Assembly (NCBI RefSeq): GCF_910594005.1
Contig: NC_057820.1
Coordinates: 749,001-813,000, forward strand
Length of the DNA: 64,000 nt
Direction: 5' to 3'
Origin: Cervus elaphus
Lineage: Eukaryota; Chordata; Mammalia; Artiodactyla; Cervidae
Notes under the pieces: model-generated
Seen by the model: the letters and a program-made list of their open reading frames with translations, nothing else
Told to the model about the DNA's origin: nothing
Databases searched by the model: none
Program-made: the position numbers and the translations under genes
Shown: one piece after another, positions 9,167-20,929 of the stretch
Position numbering within the stretch: position 1 is the first letter of the stretch
Layout: the number at the start of each line of letters is the position of its first letter

Positions 9167-10836
9167 ACTAGAGATCTGTTCAAGAAAACTGGAAATAGCA
9201 AAGGAACATTTCAGCCAAAGATGGGCACAAAAAAGGATAGAAACAGTAAAGACCTAATAGGAGCAGAAGAGATGGAAAGAATACACAGAACTGTACTAAA
9301 AAAGGTCTTAATGATGCGGATAACCACGATGGAGTGGTCACTCACCCAGAGCCAGACATTCTGGGCTGTGAAGTCAAGCGGGCCTTAGGAAGCACTGCTG
9401 TCAGCAAAGCTAGGGGAGGTGATGGGATTCCAGCAGAGCTATTTAAAATCCTAAAAGATGATGCTGTCAAAGTGCTACCCCAACATGTCAGCAAACTTGA
9501 AAACCCAGCAGTGGCCACAGGACTGGAAAAGGTCAGTCCTCATCCCATTTCCTAAGAAGGGCTGTGCTAAACAATGTTCAAACCACCAGTCGCTCTCATC
9601 TCCCATGCTAATAAGCTAATGCTCAAATTCTTCATGCTAGGCTTCAGCATTACATGAACTGAGAACTTCAGATGTCCAAGCTGGGTTTAGAAAAGGCAGA
9701 GGAACCAGAGTTCAAATTGCCAACATTTGCTGGATCATACAGAAATTAAAGGAATTCCAAAAAGAAAAATATACCTCTGTTTCATTGATTACGCCAAAGC
9801 CTTTGACAAAGTGGATCATAACAACTGTGAAAAACTCTTAAAAGAGATGAGAATACCAGACCATCTTACCTGTCTCCTGAGAAACCCGTATGCCAGTCAA
9901 GAAGCTGTTGCTTAGAACCTTGTATGGAGCAACAGTCTGGTTCAGGATTGAGAAGGGAGTAGACAGGGCAGTTTATTTTCACCCTGCTTAACTTATATGC
10001 AGAGCACACCATGAGAAATGCCGACTGGATGGAGCACAAGCTGGAATCAAGACTGCCGGGAAGAACATCAACAACCTCAGATATGCAGATGATACCACTC
10101 AAATGGCAGAAAGCAAAGAGGAACTAAAGAACCTCTTGAAGGAGGAGAGTGAAAAAGCCAGCTTAAAACTGAACATTAAGAAAACTATGATCATGGCATC
10201 CGGTCCCATCACTTCATGGCAAATAGAAGGGGAAAAGGGGAAGCAGTGACAAACCTCTTCTTGGGCTCTCAGATCACTGCAGGCATGAAATTAGAAGATG
10301 ATTGCTTCTTGGTGTGAAAGCTGTGACAAACCTAGATGATGTGTTAAAAAGCAAAGGCGTCACTTTGCCGACAAAGATTCAAATAGTCAAGGCTGTGGTC
10401 AGGCTATGGTCTTTCCAGTAGTCATAGACGATTGTGAGCTGAACTATAAAGAAGGCAGAGCGCTGAAGAATTGGTGGTCTTGAACTGTGGTGCTGGAGAA
10501 GACTCTTGAGAGTCCCTTGGACTGCAAGGAGATCAAACCAGTCAATCTTGAAATCAATCCTGAATACTCATTGGAAGGACTGATGCTGAAGCTCCAATAC
10601 TTTGGCCACCTGATGAAGAGGGCTGACTCATTGGAAAAGACCCTGATGCTGGGAAAGACTGAGGGCAGGAGGAGAAGGGGACGACAGGATGAGATGGTTG
10701 GATGGCATCACCGGCTCAATGGACATGAATTTGGGCAAACTCCAGGAGATGGTGAGGGACAGGGAAGCGTGGGTGCTGCCAAGTCCATGAGGTCGCCCAG
10801 AGTTGGACACGACTCGGTGACGAAACAACACAGCAA
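9167..10836 (+). mobile_element. BovB (RTE-type) LINE, 5'-truncated and broken
   Basis: The element begins near GAGATCTGTTCAAGAAAAC and ends near GTTGGACACGACTCGGTGAC. Reverse-transcriptase motifs are visible in shifting frames: GGDGIPAELFKILKDDAVKV (about 9419-9478), FIDYAKAFDKVDHN (about 9783-9824), the catalytic YADD (10082-10093), and the C-terminal block LEGLMLKLQYFGHLMKRADS. Several frame changes and stops separate these blocks, so it cannot encode a functional polymerase. It is inserted into an older L1 of opposite orientation. Flanking AGGTTGATAG and AGGGTGACAG may be a decayed target-site duplication. Confidence 0.93.
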
Positions 10837-13395
10837 GGGTGACAGCACTGTCGCTTCTGTGGTTCCTGATTTTAGAAATGTGAGTCTCCTTCTGTTTTCT
10901 TGGTTAGTCTAGCTACAGAATTAGGCAGTTTTATTGATCTATTTGAAGTTGTCCTCCATTAGTTCTCATTTTTTGCTTGGTTAATCTCCACTCTCACCTT
11001 TATTTCCTTGGGTTTTTTGCATTTATGATTTTTCAGTTTTGTCATACTTTCTTCAGTGGAAGTTTAGCTTATTGTTTTGAGGTCTCCTTTTTAATGTAGA
11101 TGTTTATGGGTATAAATTTTCATCTAAGCACTGATTTAGCTTCATCCTATACATTTTAGCATATTGTGTATTCATATTTATTTATTCTTATTTTCTAACT
11201 TCTCTTGTGACTTCTTCTTTTACCCATTGTTTATTTAGGAGTTGGTTGCTTAATCTCCACATGCTTGTGGATTTCCCACTTCCTCCCGTTCCTTGATTTC
11301 TGATTTCATCGAGCACGTCCTGTGTGCTTTCATTCTTCAGGATTTGAGGCTCGTGGTCTGTCCTGGAGAGTCTTACGTGCAGCCCAGTGTTCGGCGGGTG
11401 GTGGGCGTCCTGTGGAATCTGTAGGTCTGGTTGGCGTCTGGTGCTGCTCAGGTTTCTTTTCCTGTGGATCTTTACCCCAGCTGTTAAATTCGTCATTGAA
11501 AGCGGGGCGTTGAAATCTCCAACTATTAAAGCTACGTTTCTCCCTTTTCTGTCAGTTTTGCTTCATGTACCTTAGGGCTTTGTTGTTAAGTGCATGTATG
11601 TTTCTATTTGGTGTTTCTTCCTGAGGGACGGACCTTGTATCTTAGAGCACAGCCTTCTCTGTCTCTAGTAACGACGTTTGCCTTAAAGTCTGTCTTGTAC
11701 GATGTGAGTGTACCTTCTGTTGTTTGCATGACACATCCTTCTCCAGCCCTTTACTGTCATCGTCTCTGAATCTAAAGTCTTTCTTATGGATGGTATGTAT
11801 TCGATCATGTTTCTTGGTCCGTTCTACCAACTCCGTTGCTTGAGTGGAACATTTAATCTATTTACCTTTAATATAATTACTGATAAAGTAAGATTTATGT
11901 CTGCCATTTTTCTTTTTTTTCTACATGTCTTTTAAAACCTTTCTCCCTCTATTACTGATTTCTTGTGTGTTAAATAACTGTTTAATTCCCTTGTAATACT
12001 TTAATTCCCTTGTGCCTTTCATTATTTGTAGGTAATTTTTTCAGTGGTTGCCTTGAGGATTACGATGAACAACTTAATACACTCTAGTTTGGATTAATGC
12101 TGGCTTGATTTCAGTGGTTACAAAGCTGCTTCCTTAGAACTCTGTTTCTTTCCAGCTCCTTTCCACTGTTCTTATCGTACAAGTTGCATCTTACGGGTTG
12201 TCAGCCCATCAGCATAGGTGTGTGATTATTGCTGTATGTAGTCGCTCTTTAGCTCAGTAGGAAAGGAAAAGGCTCATAGACGTGTTTACACTCTTATTGG
12301 CCCTGAGGCTGCTTTCACCCGCGCCCTCTGTGTCTCCTTGAGGATCTGAATCTGCCAACCGTGAACTGTCTTTGTTGTTGTCTCTTTGGGGATGTCTTCA
12401 TTTCTTCATTTTTGAGTTGTTTTGGTGGATATGGAATTCTTGGTGTAACAGTTTTTTCTTTCAACACTTTGAATGTGTTATACGTATCACTGCTTCCTAG
12501 GCTCCAGGGTTCCAGGCAAAAAGGCAGCTGTCAGTCTTTCAGAGAAAGAAGCCTCTACATACCGAGTTGGGTTTTCCTCTGCTTTCAAGATGCTCTGTTT
12601 TCACCGTCCTGCTGTTAACTACAGGCTGTCTAGTCAGGGGCTCATGGTCCATGTGCTGCTGGGGCTTTGCTGAGCTTCTTGCTTGTAGACGTGGTTTCTC
12701 TTTGAACTTGGGAGATTTTGGCCATTATTTCTCCAAAGATTCTTTCTGCCCTGCCCCTCTTTCCTCTTTGAGGACCCCCATCATGTGTGCACACTGGCCT
12801 CTCAGGCCTGTTTGTTTTTTTTTTTCATTCTTTTTTCTGTTTCTCAGACTGGACCTATTGACCTATCTTCAAGGGCCTAGATTCTTTGTTTTGCCAACTA
12901 CAGTCTGGTGTTGAGTTGCTCTAGTGAGCTTTTCATTTTAGGGATTGTACTTTTTCAGTCCAGAAAAAGTCTATTTTGTTTTCTTCCTTAATTTTTTCTT
13001 GTTATTGATACTCTATTGGTAAAACATCATTCTTGTAATGTAATTCTTTAGACATGAACATACGGTAACTGACTTAAAGTACTTGTCTAGTAAGTTTAAC
13101 ATCTGGGCTTACTGCAGAAGAGTTTCTGTTGACCACTTTCTCCCTCTGTGTGTGGGCTCTACTTTGCTGGTTCTTCTTGTGTCTCTTTTTTAAGTAATAT
13201 GATGTGGCAACTCTGGAAGATCCTCCCATCCCCCAGATTGTTGTTTCTGTTTGTTTAGTGTGTTTCCTGGACCAGTTGTGCAAATCTGCACCTGCTGTGC
13301 TTGGCCATGTGAGTCCTTGTCTGGCAGCTTCCTGATCAGCTCATTAGGTTTCCTCAAATGCTTTGATCCAATGAGTCTTGTAGTTTTGCCAACCA
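10837..13395 (-). mobile_element. L1 LINE, upstream portion, minus orientation
   Basis: The minus-strand L1 resumes after the BovB, with text such as GATTTTAGAAATGTGAG, TTGCTTAATCTCCACATGC and TTTGGCCATTATTTCTCC. No intact ORF remains. The part from about 12,300 onward is less certain and may belong to another L1 copy. Confidence 0.65.
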
Positions 13396-13712
13396 GCTGT
13401 GTGTGCATGTGTGTGGGGTGTGTGCATGAGGGTGCATGCCTGTGTGCATGGGAGTGGGGGGTGTGCGTGCATGTGCATGGGTGTGCATGTGTGGGATGTG
13501 TGTGCATGTGCATTCATATGTGGGGTGCATGTGCATGAGTGCATGTGAGTGTGCATGGGAGTGTGGGGTGCATTGCATGGATGGGTGTGCATGTGTGGGG
13601 TGCGTGTGTGTGAGTGCATGTGGGGGTAATTGTGCATGTGCATGTATGAGTATGCATGTGTGCATGAGTGTGTGCACTGGGGGTGTGTGTGGGTGTGTAG
13701 GGCATACCTTCA
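13396..13712. repeat. GT-rich variable repeat (TGTGCATG-type)
   Basis: Irregular TGTGCATG, GTGTGGGG and GAGTGCATG units run for about 310 bp. On the - strand they give His/Thr/Cys-rich open frames (up to 182 codons) that are translation artefacts. Alternating purine-pyrimidine tracts could adopt Z-DNA. Confidence 0.9.
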
Positions 13713-14095
13713 GTGTCCTCCTAGCCGGGTGCTGACCCTGACTTGGTTTTCCCTTCATGAATGTTTTGATCTTTGCTCCACGAGAAAGTAGCTTATAGTT
13801 GTAGTTGATGTTTCTCTTAGGAGTGAGAGCAAGCAGTTTCCATATGTTAAAGCAGTCTTGTTTATCCTTTTCTGGGAATTGTATTCCATACCATTTGCTC
13901 ATTTTTGTGTTAGTTTATTGGTTTCTTATTAAACTGTGGGAACTCTTTATTCAGTGAGAAAACAAGCTGTACATGATGAGTTGTAAATACATCCTAATTT
14001 TATCTTCTGATTTTGCTTACATTGTTTTCTGCCATGTAGATTTTTTAAAATGTAGTTGAATTTAACCAGCCTTTCATGGTTTCTTCGTTTTATAT
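13713..14095 (-). mobile_element. probable L1 fragment, minus orientation
   Basis: T-rich sequence has L1-like reverse-complement text (for example AACCAGCCTTTCATGGTTTC) and resumes the low-GC composition seen before the GT repeat. It ends abruptly at the GC-rich boundary near 14,095. Confidence 0.5.
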
Positions 14096-15679
14096 TCCTG
14101 GGGCCATGGGGCTGCTGTGGGGTGTGGGGTGGCATGGTGCGGCCCCCTTGCCCAGTGCAGACTGACTGGCCAGCCAGGGGGCAGCAGAGGGGTGGCAGGG
14201 CCGTCACAGCGGCCGGGGGTCAGGTTGGCTGCACAGGATGGAAAACTCCGGTGACAGAGCCTTGTGACATGAGGGTTTAACATGCTTACGTCCTAAGGTG
14301 GTGCTCAGGTTGGCGAGGAAACTGCGCGGAGCCACTGGGCTCCATGCCTTCCCAGCATCAGAGCACAAGGCCTGTATCCCCAAGACTGTCTCTGGGCCCA
14401 CGGTGGCTGCTGGAGCCCTCGCCATCACTGCGTCTGCAGAAGAGAGGGCTGCACCTCAGCCTCAGCCATGTCCTGTGAGGAGCCTCCTCGGGAACGCCTC
14501 CAGCAGCAGACACTGCTCATGTCAACCTGGCCAAACCTAATCCCCTGGGAATGTCCAGCTGCCCAGAAAGCAGGAGAGGTGGTCTCTCTCCCAGGGATCA
14601 GCACCCAGCTACCATCAGCTCTGTGTCCTGGCAAAAGAGAGTGGTCACTGCCCGGCAGGGGCTTCTCCAGAGGGGGCCACCACGCCGCTGTCTGGCGTGG
14701 GGCGGGACAGGGCACCTGCAGTTGTCCCGTGCAAACTGTGCCCCCCGAGTGACAGTCCCTGCGTTCCTGAGGATGACCTGTTACTCTCCTGCCCACCCCT
14801 AGGTCGCCCACTTTGTCCAGCCTTGCCCTTCCCCATGGAAACAGCACACCCTCCAGAAAGCCGCAGGTGGCCAGGGACAGTCCCTCTGAGCTGGGTGACG
14901 TTTCAGTGGCCCAGGAGGGAGAGCCAGGGGCCACCCTGGGCAGGGGTGCTAAGTCACACTGGCTGCCCGGGAGCAAGGGCACATGGTCACAAGTGGGGAA
15001 CTGGGGGTGGGGTGGCAGGGGCACCAGCCACTGAACGACGGGCTGCACCACTGGCGTGGGCAGGGCTGGGCGCCAGGAGAGCCTCGCTGCCGGAGGAGAG
15101 GGTCCCGTGGGGACGAGGACAGGAACGCCTGGGCTGGGGCAGCGGTGTTGGGGGGTCCTGGGCAGGGAGTGAGATGGGCCCCCCCACCTCAGCAGGACAA
15201 GAGGGGGTGCTGGGGCCCCGAGAAGGAAGGAGCGGGACAGGCCGCCTGCCCCGGTGGAAGGGCGGCCCGTGTGGACAGCCTGGAGCTTTGGCTCCAAAAG
15301 AAGACCGCACAGCAGGCAGCCAGAGGCAACATGAGGCCGGGTGCAAACAGCGGGGGGATGGGAGGCGACGGCAGGATGGGCAGGGGGCACGAGCCTGCCA
15401 GGGCGGTGGGGTGGCGGGCACAGCGGGCCAGGGCAGGCTGCTGGCCGGGCGAGTGCCCCCGAGTGTGTGGCTGCGACGGTAGGGCTGTCCCCAGCACACC
15501 CAGACGGAACAGCGCTGGTCAGAGGTGGAGCAGGTGGGCAGGGAGACAGGTGAAGCTGCTGGGTGCTCTGTGGGGGGGTGGGTCTGCTGGCAGCCCCCAT
15601 GCCCACTCCCCTTCTTACCACGCATGGCGTGGGGCGGGTGGCGGCGGGGGTGGGGGGGTGGGGGGCAGGTCTCAGCGGC
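14096..15679. other. GC-rich intergenic sequence, no gene recognised
   Basis: Unique GC-rich DNA lies between the two genes. Open frames reach 398 codons on the - strand, but they are Pro/Arg/Gly/Ser-rich, overlap open frames in other phases and resemble no family. I saw no transposon. Confidence 0.5.
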
Positions 15680-15830
15680 TAAGAAACTACATTTCCCAAA
15701 CTCCCTTGGCTAGGAGTGATCAAGTGACCAAGTTCTGGCCAATGAGATCTGAGCAGCTGTTACAAGGGCTTCTGGAAAGCTCCTTAAAGGAAGCGGTTGC
15801 TCCCCCTCTCTCGTTTGCTGCCTAGAATGT
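15680..15830. mobile_element. possible ancient DNA-transposon-like (MER-type) fragment
   Basis: Text such as AACTACATTTCCCAAACTCC followed by AAGTTCTGGCCAATGAGATC is a phrase I associate with widespread old mammalian interspersed repeats. I cannot name the family from memory. Confidence 0.4.
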
Positions 15831-15920
15831 GGGTGTGATGGCTGGAGCCTCACCCTCCATGTGTGTCTGTGAGGATGAGGCCCAGCCCAGCCAGGATGGG
15901 GAAATGGGAGAGTTGGACAG

Positions 15921-16024
15921 AGCTGGTGCCCCAAGAACTCTGGGAAGGTGTCATAGCTGGTCCCCCAAGAACTCTGGGAAATTTCTCCAAGCTGGTCCCC
16001 CAAGAACTCTGGGAAGGTGTCAAC
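15921..16024. repeat. 35-bp tandem repeat, three copies
   Basis: Three units start at 15921, 15955 and 15990. Each reads AGCTGGTCCCCCAAGAACTC followed by TGGGAA and a variable tail. The first unit is 34 bp and the others 35 bp. Confidence 0.9.
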
Positions 16025-18389
16025 AGCTGCCCAGGGCCGCCAGTGGCTAGCATTCCCTCACACAGGAGAAAGAAAGTCTCCTTCAGTTTCCATCCATTGA
16101 GCTTTTCTCTTTCACGCAATAGGAGATGGGGGTAGTGTAGGGAGGGGGCCCCAGGGGGCTCTGGGTGCCTGTGCGCGTCTGGGCAGGGAGGGGCCGTGTC
16201 TTGCCTGTTCCTCCACAGGATGAACTGCGTGGGCACCATTCTAGGATTGGGGGCCGGTGCTCTCTGGGGCCAGGGCTGGTCCTGGGGGCTGGAGGAGGGC
16301 CTCCCCAGAGTGCACCCAGATCCTGGGCTGAGCCTCACGGCACTCACAGCAAAGTGGGGCCACAGGGGGACAGGGATAAGGTGCCGGGGGGCCAGCACGC
16401 CCCTCTGCCTCCAGCTCAGGAACCCCATAACTGGGCAGGCAGGGGCCCCCGAAAAGCCTCTCGGGGGTCAGGCTGGTGGGGACAGTTTGAGGGTCCCCGG
16501 GGAAGTGGCGTCTGCACCTCTGAGTTCCCTGGGTTCGTGGCAGATTCTGATGACTGTAGGAGAGGGAGCGAGAGCTGGAGGGGGCAGGGAGCTGGGCCTG
16601 TGAGCACCTGCAGACGCGGGCAAGGGTGCCTGGGCTGGGCCAGGGCCCCCTCAGCAAGCCCCACACGCGCCAGGCCTGTGCTTCCCAGTGACGCGCCTGC
16701 CCCCGGGGTGCCGGAGGCTCAGACAGGCTGACACGGGTCCATCCCCACAAGGGCTCAGCACTGAAGGGAGACCTCAGGGGCCCAGGGGAGTGACGGGGAG
16801 CCCCCACTTCCGCAGCAGGGCCTGCCCAGGTGCCCAGAGTGGCCGGGGCAGTCTGCCCAGGTGCCGTGGGACCAGATCGGGGCTAAGTCTGGGGGCCCCA
16901 AGGAGGAGCGGAGTGTGGGAGGGGGGCGGGATCACTTCCCTGCCTCATGGCTTCCAACCTCCCCCCATCCTGAGCCAGGGCTGGTGATACTGCAGGGTCC
17001 AGAGGTGTGGCTGCCATGTGTCCGGGTGACCTTGTGTGGGTGAGAGGTCGGGTGGGGAGAGGGAGCCCAGAGCTGCTGCCTCTTGTGTGTGAAACTCCCT
17101 CCTCCTCCCTGCCCTCGGTTCCCCAAGGTGGGCGTGGGGAAGGTGGGCAAGGGGTCCCGGGGGGATGATGGATCCTGCCCCTCCGCAGTCCTGAGGGGGT
17201 GCCCAGCGGAAGTGCAGGCTGCGGCTTCTTGCTCCGCAGCCCCGGGACCCTGCTTGGGCTAAGTGCACAGTAACCCGGGAAGCTTGAGGCCAGGAGACTT
17301 CGGGGGCCCAATGTCCGCTGCCTGCGCCCTCGGGAAGCCAGGCCTCGGTGGTGAGACTGGGGGCGCTCTCACTCCACACCCGCCCGTCCTGAGATTCGGG
17401 CCTCCTGGCTGCCTGCAGGTTGGGCAGAGGATCCCAAGGGTGCTGACCGCCAGCCGGAAGGTTACTGCAGAATTTCTGCAGCACCGGCCCTGTGCAGGTG
17501 GGGCGCCCGGGGTGGGGGGTGGTGCTGCGGGTGAGGATGGAGGCCCAAGGCCAGGGTGGGGGCTGCAGCGCAGTTCAGGGCAGTTCAGCCACCCCACCCA
17601 ACCCCCTCTGCCCACCAGAGACAGCGAGGCAACGCGGTGCGCCGTCCTCCACCCCCACCGGCTGGGGGTGGCTGTCACCCACTGGCCGCAGGGTCATCCT
17701 GCTCCACGACCCCAGCCTCAGCCCTGGCCCCACAGTCAGTGACCAGCACAGGGAAGAGTCCCTCTGAGAACACGCGAGTTGGTCACGGAGAGGGATGTCC
17801 CTCCGTGGGCACAGGGCTCGGCCACGGGGCAGCCGCAGGGCTGGGCAGGCACACGGCCCCGCCACCCACTGTCCAGCGACCGTGGGAGGCCACCCTGAGT
17901 GCCCGCGGAGTGGACCCCATCACTGCGCAGTAGCACCCGCATGCGGAGCCTCGCCACCTGCCTCCCCGACCCCGCGCTCCAGAAGCCGGCAGGAGGGGCT
18001 CGGTGCCGGGCTGCGGGCAGAGAGGCGCCGCTGCAGGGACCCCGCGGGCTGGGCTCAGGCGCCTCCCCGGGAAGCAGCAGACGCCCCCAACCACCTCGGC
18101 AGGGCTGGTGCGCAGGACTGGCGGGGCCGAGGCGCAGTGAGACAGGAGCACCAGGCAGGGGCAGACCCAATCCCTGCTGCGGCCCCGCCAGCCCTGGCAA
18201 AGTCCCCGCGACTTTCCTCATCCCCGGGCGCCCCCCGCGGGGGGAGGGGAAGAGGAGGTCCGGAGGCTTGGGGGACTTTAGGAGTAGGGAAGGCAGGGGA
18301 CCCGGTTCTCTGGGGCTGGAGGCTCCACGGCGAAGGTGCCCAAGCACGTGGGGGAACTCGGGGCGCAGGACGTGCCAGCCTGGCCACGG
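16025..18389. other. GC-rich intergenic sequence downstream of NKX1-1
   Basis: No gene or transposon was recognised. GC content and CpG frequency rise to the right, merging into the NKX1-1 CpG island. Open frames are composition artefacts on both strands. Confidence 0.5.
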
Positions 18390-18517
18390 GAACCCGGGCC
18401 GGCGGGGAAACGGGGGCCCACGGCTCGCGCGGGGTCCAGCACCCTGGGGCGCCTGGGTCGCGCCGAAGTCCCCCCGGAAGGGCAGCGAGGAGCCTGAGGG
18501 ACGCGGGCCTCCTTCGG

Positions 18518-18523
18518 TTTATT
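18518..18523 (-). terminator. NKX1-1 poly(A) signal AATAAA
   Basis: TTTATT on the + strand is AATAAA on the gene strand, within CCAATCAATAAACCG, 196 bases past the stop codon. It implies a compact 3' UTR of about 200-220 nt (roughly 18500-18718). It is the first perfect hexamer downstream of the stop. Confidence 0.7.
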
Positions 18524-18718
18524 GATTGGGTAGAGTTCGGCAAAGTGCTTCCGAGCGGACCGAGCTTGGCCCCAACGCACGCGGACAGTCGTTTATAAAT
18601 TTAAAACTCTTCTGTAGCAACCGGCTATATACAGAGTCAGCGACCGCGGCCTTGCCAAAGAGCCAGCCCGCGGGCGCCCTCGAGTCCTCGGGCCGCCCGG
18701 CCGGTCCCGCGGCCGCGC

Positions 18719-19575
18719 TCAGAGGTGCGGCGCGTAGAAGGCTGGCGCGCCGTAGGTCTGCGAGCCCAGCACGAAGGGCGAAAGCACCGCCGGGCTCGAC
18801 AGGAAGGGCAGCTGCGCGGCGCACACCAGGCCGCCGGGGCCGTGCGCCGGGTACCCCGCCGGGCCGTGCATTGCGAGCGGCGCGCCCATGGGCGGCGACG
18901 GGCTGAGCGGGCTGAGGCCGCCGGGCAGCCCTGCGCCTGGCCCCGCGCCCGAGCCCGCGCCCCCGCCGCCGCCGGTCGGCGCGCTGGTGTCGGCGCCCGG
19001 GTTCTGCTTCTTCCACTTGGTACGGCGGTTCTGGAACCAGATCTTCACCTGCGTCTCGGTGAGGCTCAGCGACAGCGCCAGGTTGAGACGCTCGCACACC
19101 GACAGGTAGCGCGTCGCCTTGAACTTGTTCTCCAGCGCCACGAGCTGCTCGTAGGTGAAGGCGGTGCGCGCGCGCCGCGGCTTCCCGGACTTTGAGTCGG
19201 AGCCCGTGCGCTTCCGCTTGGGCTTCGCGGCCGCCGCCGCCGCACCCTGCGAGGCCGTCCCTGCGCCCCCAGGCGCCGCCGCCGCCGCGGCTCCCTGCGG
19301 GCCCGGGGCTCCGGGCGAGGTCCCGCGGGGACCCGGGGCCGCGGCCTCGTCGACGGCGCCTGAGGGTGCCTCGGCTTCTCCCTGGCAGCCCGACCCGCGG
19401 GCCCCGAGGCCGCCGCCGCTGCCGCCTCCCCGCGCCTCCGCGCCGCGGGCCGCCTCGTCCTCGTCGTCGTCGTCGTCGGGCGCCTCGTCACCGCTGTCCG
19501 CGCTCGGGCTGCGGCCGCCACCACTGCTGTAGCCGTTGGCCTCCGCCTCGTCCGCCTTGCAGGGGTCGCCGGCGT
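18719..19575 (-). CDS. NKX1-1: NKX1-1 exon 2: homeodomain and C terminus
   Basis: NK1-class homeobox transcription factor, nuclear, DNA-binding. The exon follows acceptor CCCTCAG|AC, completing a His codon with the last base of exon 1, and ends with TGA at 18721-18719. In the joined 435-residue protein, residues 156-166 read CKADEAEANGY, 184-191 are an acidic run, 192-267 are Ala/Gly-rich, and 268-273 (KPKRKR) are a basic signal. The 60-residue homeodomain is 283-342 (19180-19001). It has RTAFTYEQLVALENKFKATR, helix 3 QVKIWFQNRRTKWKKQN, and the invariant W330, F331, N333 and R335. The Gly/Pro-rich tail ends FVLGSQTYGAPAFYAPHL, the NKX1-1 C terminus as I recall it. The NKX1-1 rather than NKX1-2 call rests on this tail and on the neighbour UVSSA. 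Longer minus-strand reading past 19575 is intron. Confidence 0.96.
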
Positions 19576-19844
19576 CTGAGGGCCGGGCGGGGCGGGAGGA
19601 CAAGACAGTTAGGACCGGCGCGCTCCCTTCCGCGCTCGTCCCCGCCGTCCCGCGCCCGTTTCCATTTCTTCTCTGCCGCCTCCCCGGCCCCGGGCGCTCT
19701 CGTTTCCCTGCCCGCTCCCTCTCTCCTCCCGCGCCCCGCGCGCCCCGCACCCCTCCTCTCCCGCGGCTCCTCTTCCCGCAGTCTCCCGGGTCCGCGCCTT
19801 TGCCCGAGCGGGGCGGACCGGGCCGCCGGGTTTACGGCGGGGGG
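19576..19844 (-). other. NKX1-1 intron, exon 2-proximal part
   Basis: This GC-rich intron sequence contains the pyrimidine-rich acceptor tract of exon 2. It stays open in the coding frame up to 19750, which could mislead gene prediction. Confidence 0.85.
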
Positions 19845-20010
19845 AAGGATCCCATCGATCCGCGGGTCAGATACAAACTTAATTAAACTCATTTTGTGTA
19901 ATGTACAAACTAGTTAAACGGCCATTTAATTTATTTCGGCGTATATTACCCTCCAATTACCGCAAGGCTCCGGGCCAGCCAATTACTGAGCATTTAAGAG
20001 TGGGCCGGAC
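19845..20010. promoter_or_regulatory. AT-rich intronic block 1 of NKX1-1, candidate enhancer
   Basis: A sharp AT-rich island lies inside the CpG island, with CTTAATTAAACTC, CTAGTTAAACGGCC, CCATTTAATTTATTTC, CTCCAATTACCGC and CCAATTACTGAGC. At least four TTAAT/AATTA homeodomain-type cores lie within 150 bp of non-repetitive sequence. This suits autoregulatory or Hox/NK input, by inference only. Confidence 0.5.
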
Positions 20011-20929
20011 CAGAGGCCTGGGGTGAGGTTGGAGCCCGCTGCCTGAGGCGATTTCGGGGGACCAAAAACGCTGCCCTGGATCCATCCCTACCTCGAGCCT
20101 TGGGGCCTAGAACTTGGCCCCTGGGCTGAGGACCCAGCAGGCCTGGACTGGGCCTGACCGGGAAATCCCGGCCTGGGTGGTGGGGGTCCAGGGCAGCGCT
20201 GAGATCCCGGGGATGGAGTCCCTGCTTGGCCTGTCTGAGCAGCAGCCCGGGATCCTCCAGGCAGAGGCCCGCAAGGTGGCTGCAATCCGAATCTCAGAAA
20301 TTTGAAGGACGGCGTCTGACCTGGTGGCGGCCTGGCGTGGGGTTGGGGAGTTTCTATGCAGCCCCGGCTCCACAGGTGGTCGTACAACCAGGGAAGAAGC
20401 CAGGACAGCCCCCAGCACTGTGCCAGGCGGTGGGGCACCAGGCCCCGTGAGGACAGCACCGAGAACTGGAGAATAAAGGACAAATGCAGTCCTGGGAGAC
20501 TCCTCCAGGGTGACCACAGAGGCTGCCCGGAGGCGGGCCTCCAGGTCCCCAGGTACCCCTCGCTGCAAGCAGAGACTGTGCCAAGATGAGCCCGAGAGTA
20601 CTTTGCTCCTGTTCTGTCCAGGGCTGGACTGAGGAAGAGGGGGCCTGACCGCTCCCTCCCTGAACCCGAGAAACTGGGCCTTCTGACTGTTCCCCATTAG
20701 AGTGGAGGCTCTGTGTGGAAACTCCCAGAACCTCGCCAGGCGGGAAGCCTGAAGGGTCCCCTCCAGTTCGCCCGGGTGTTAGTCCAGCTCTGAGTGTGCC
20801 CCAAACTGGAGACCCCTCTCCTGGAAAGGCCCCCCAGCCCTGCCCGCCCTGCGCACCTCTCCCTGCCAGGCAGAGGGCCCGGGAAGTTGGCTGGAGGAAG
20901 GGCCAGGGGAGGGGGCACCGAAAGCAATC
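20011..20929 (-). other. NKX1-1 intron, middle
   Basis: Moderately GC-rich unique sequence lies between the two AT-rich blocks. No exon, repeat or clear motif was recognised. Confidence 0.7.

Noticed and set aside
13354..13902. 182-codon His/Thr-rich - strand frame
   Set aside because: It is a translation of the GT-rich repeat.
14425..15621. 398-codon - strand open frame between the two genes
   Set aside because: Low-complexity Pro/Ser/Arg/Leu composition in GC-rich DNA, overlapped by long frames in several other phases, with no recognisable domain.
19576..19750. Extension of the NKX1-1 exon 2 frame upstream to a Met at 19750
   Set aside because: A good acceptor (CCCTCAG) at 19576-19582 and correct joining with exon 1 show that this part is intron.
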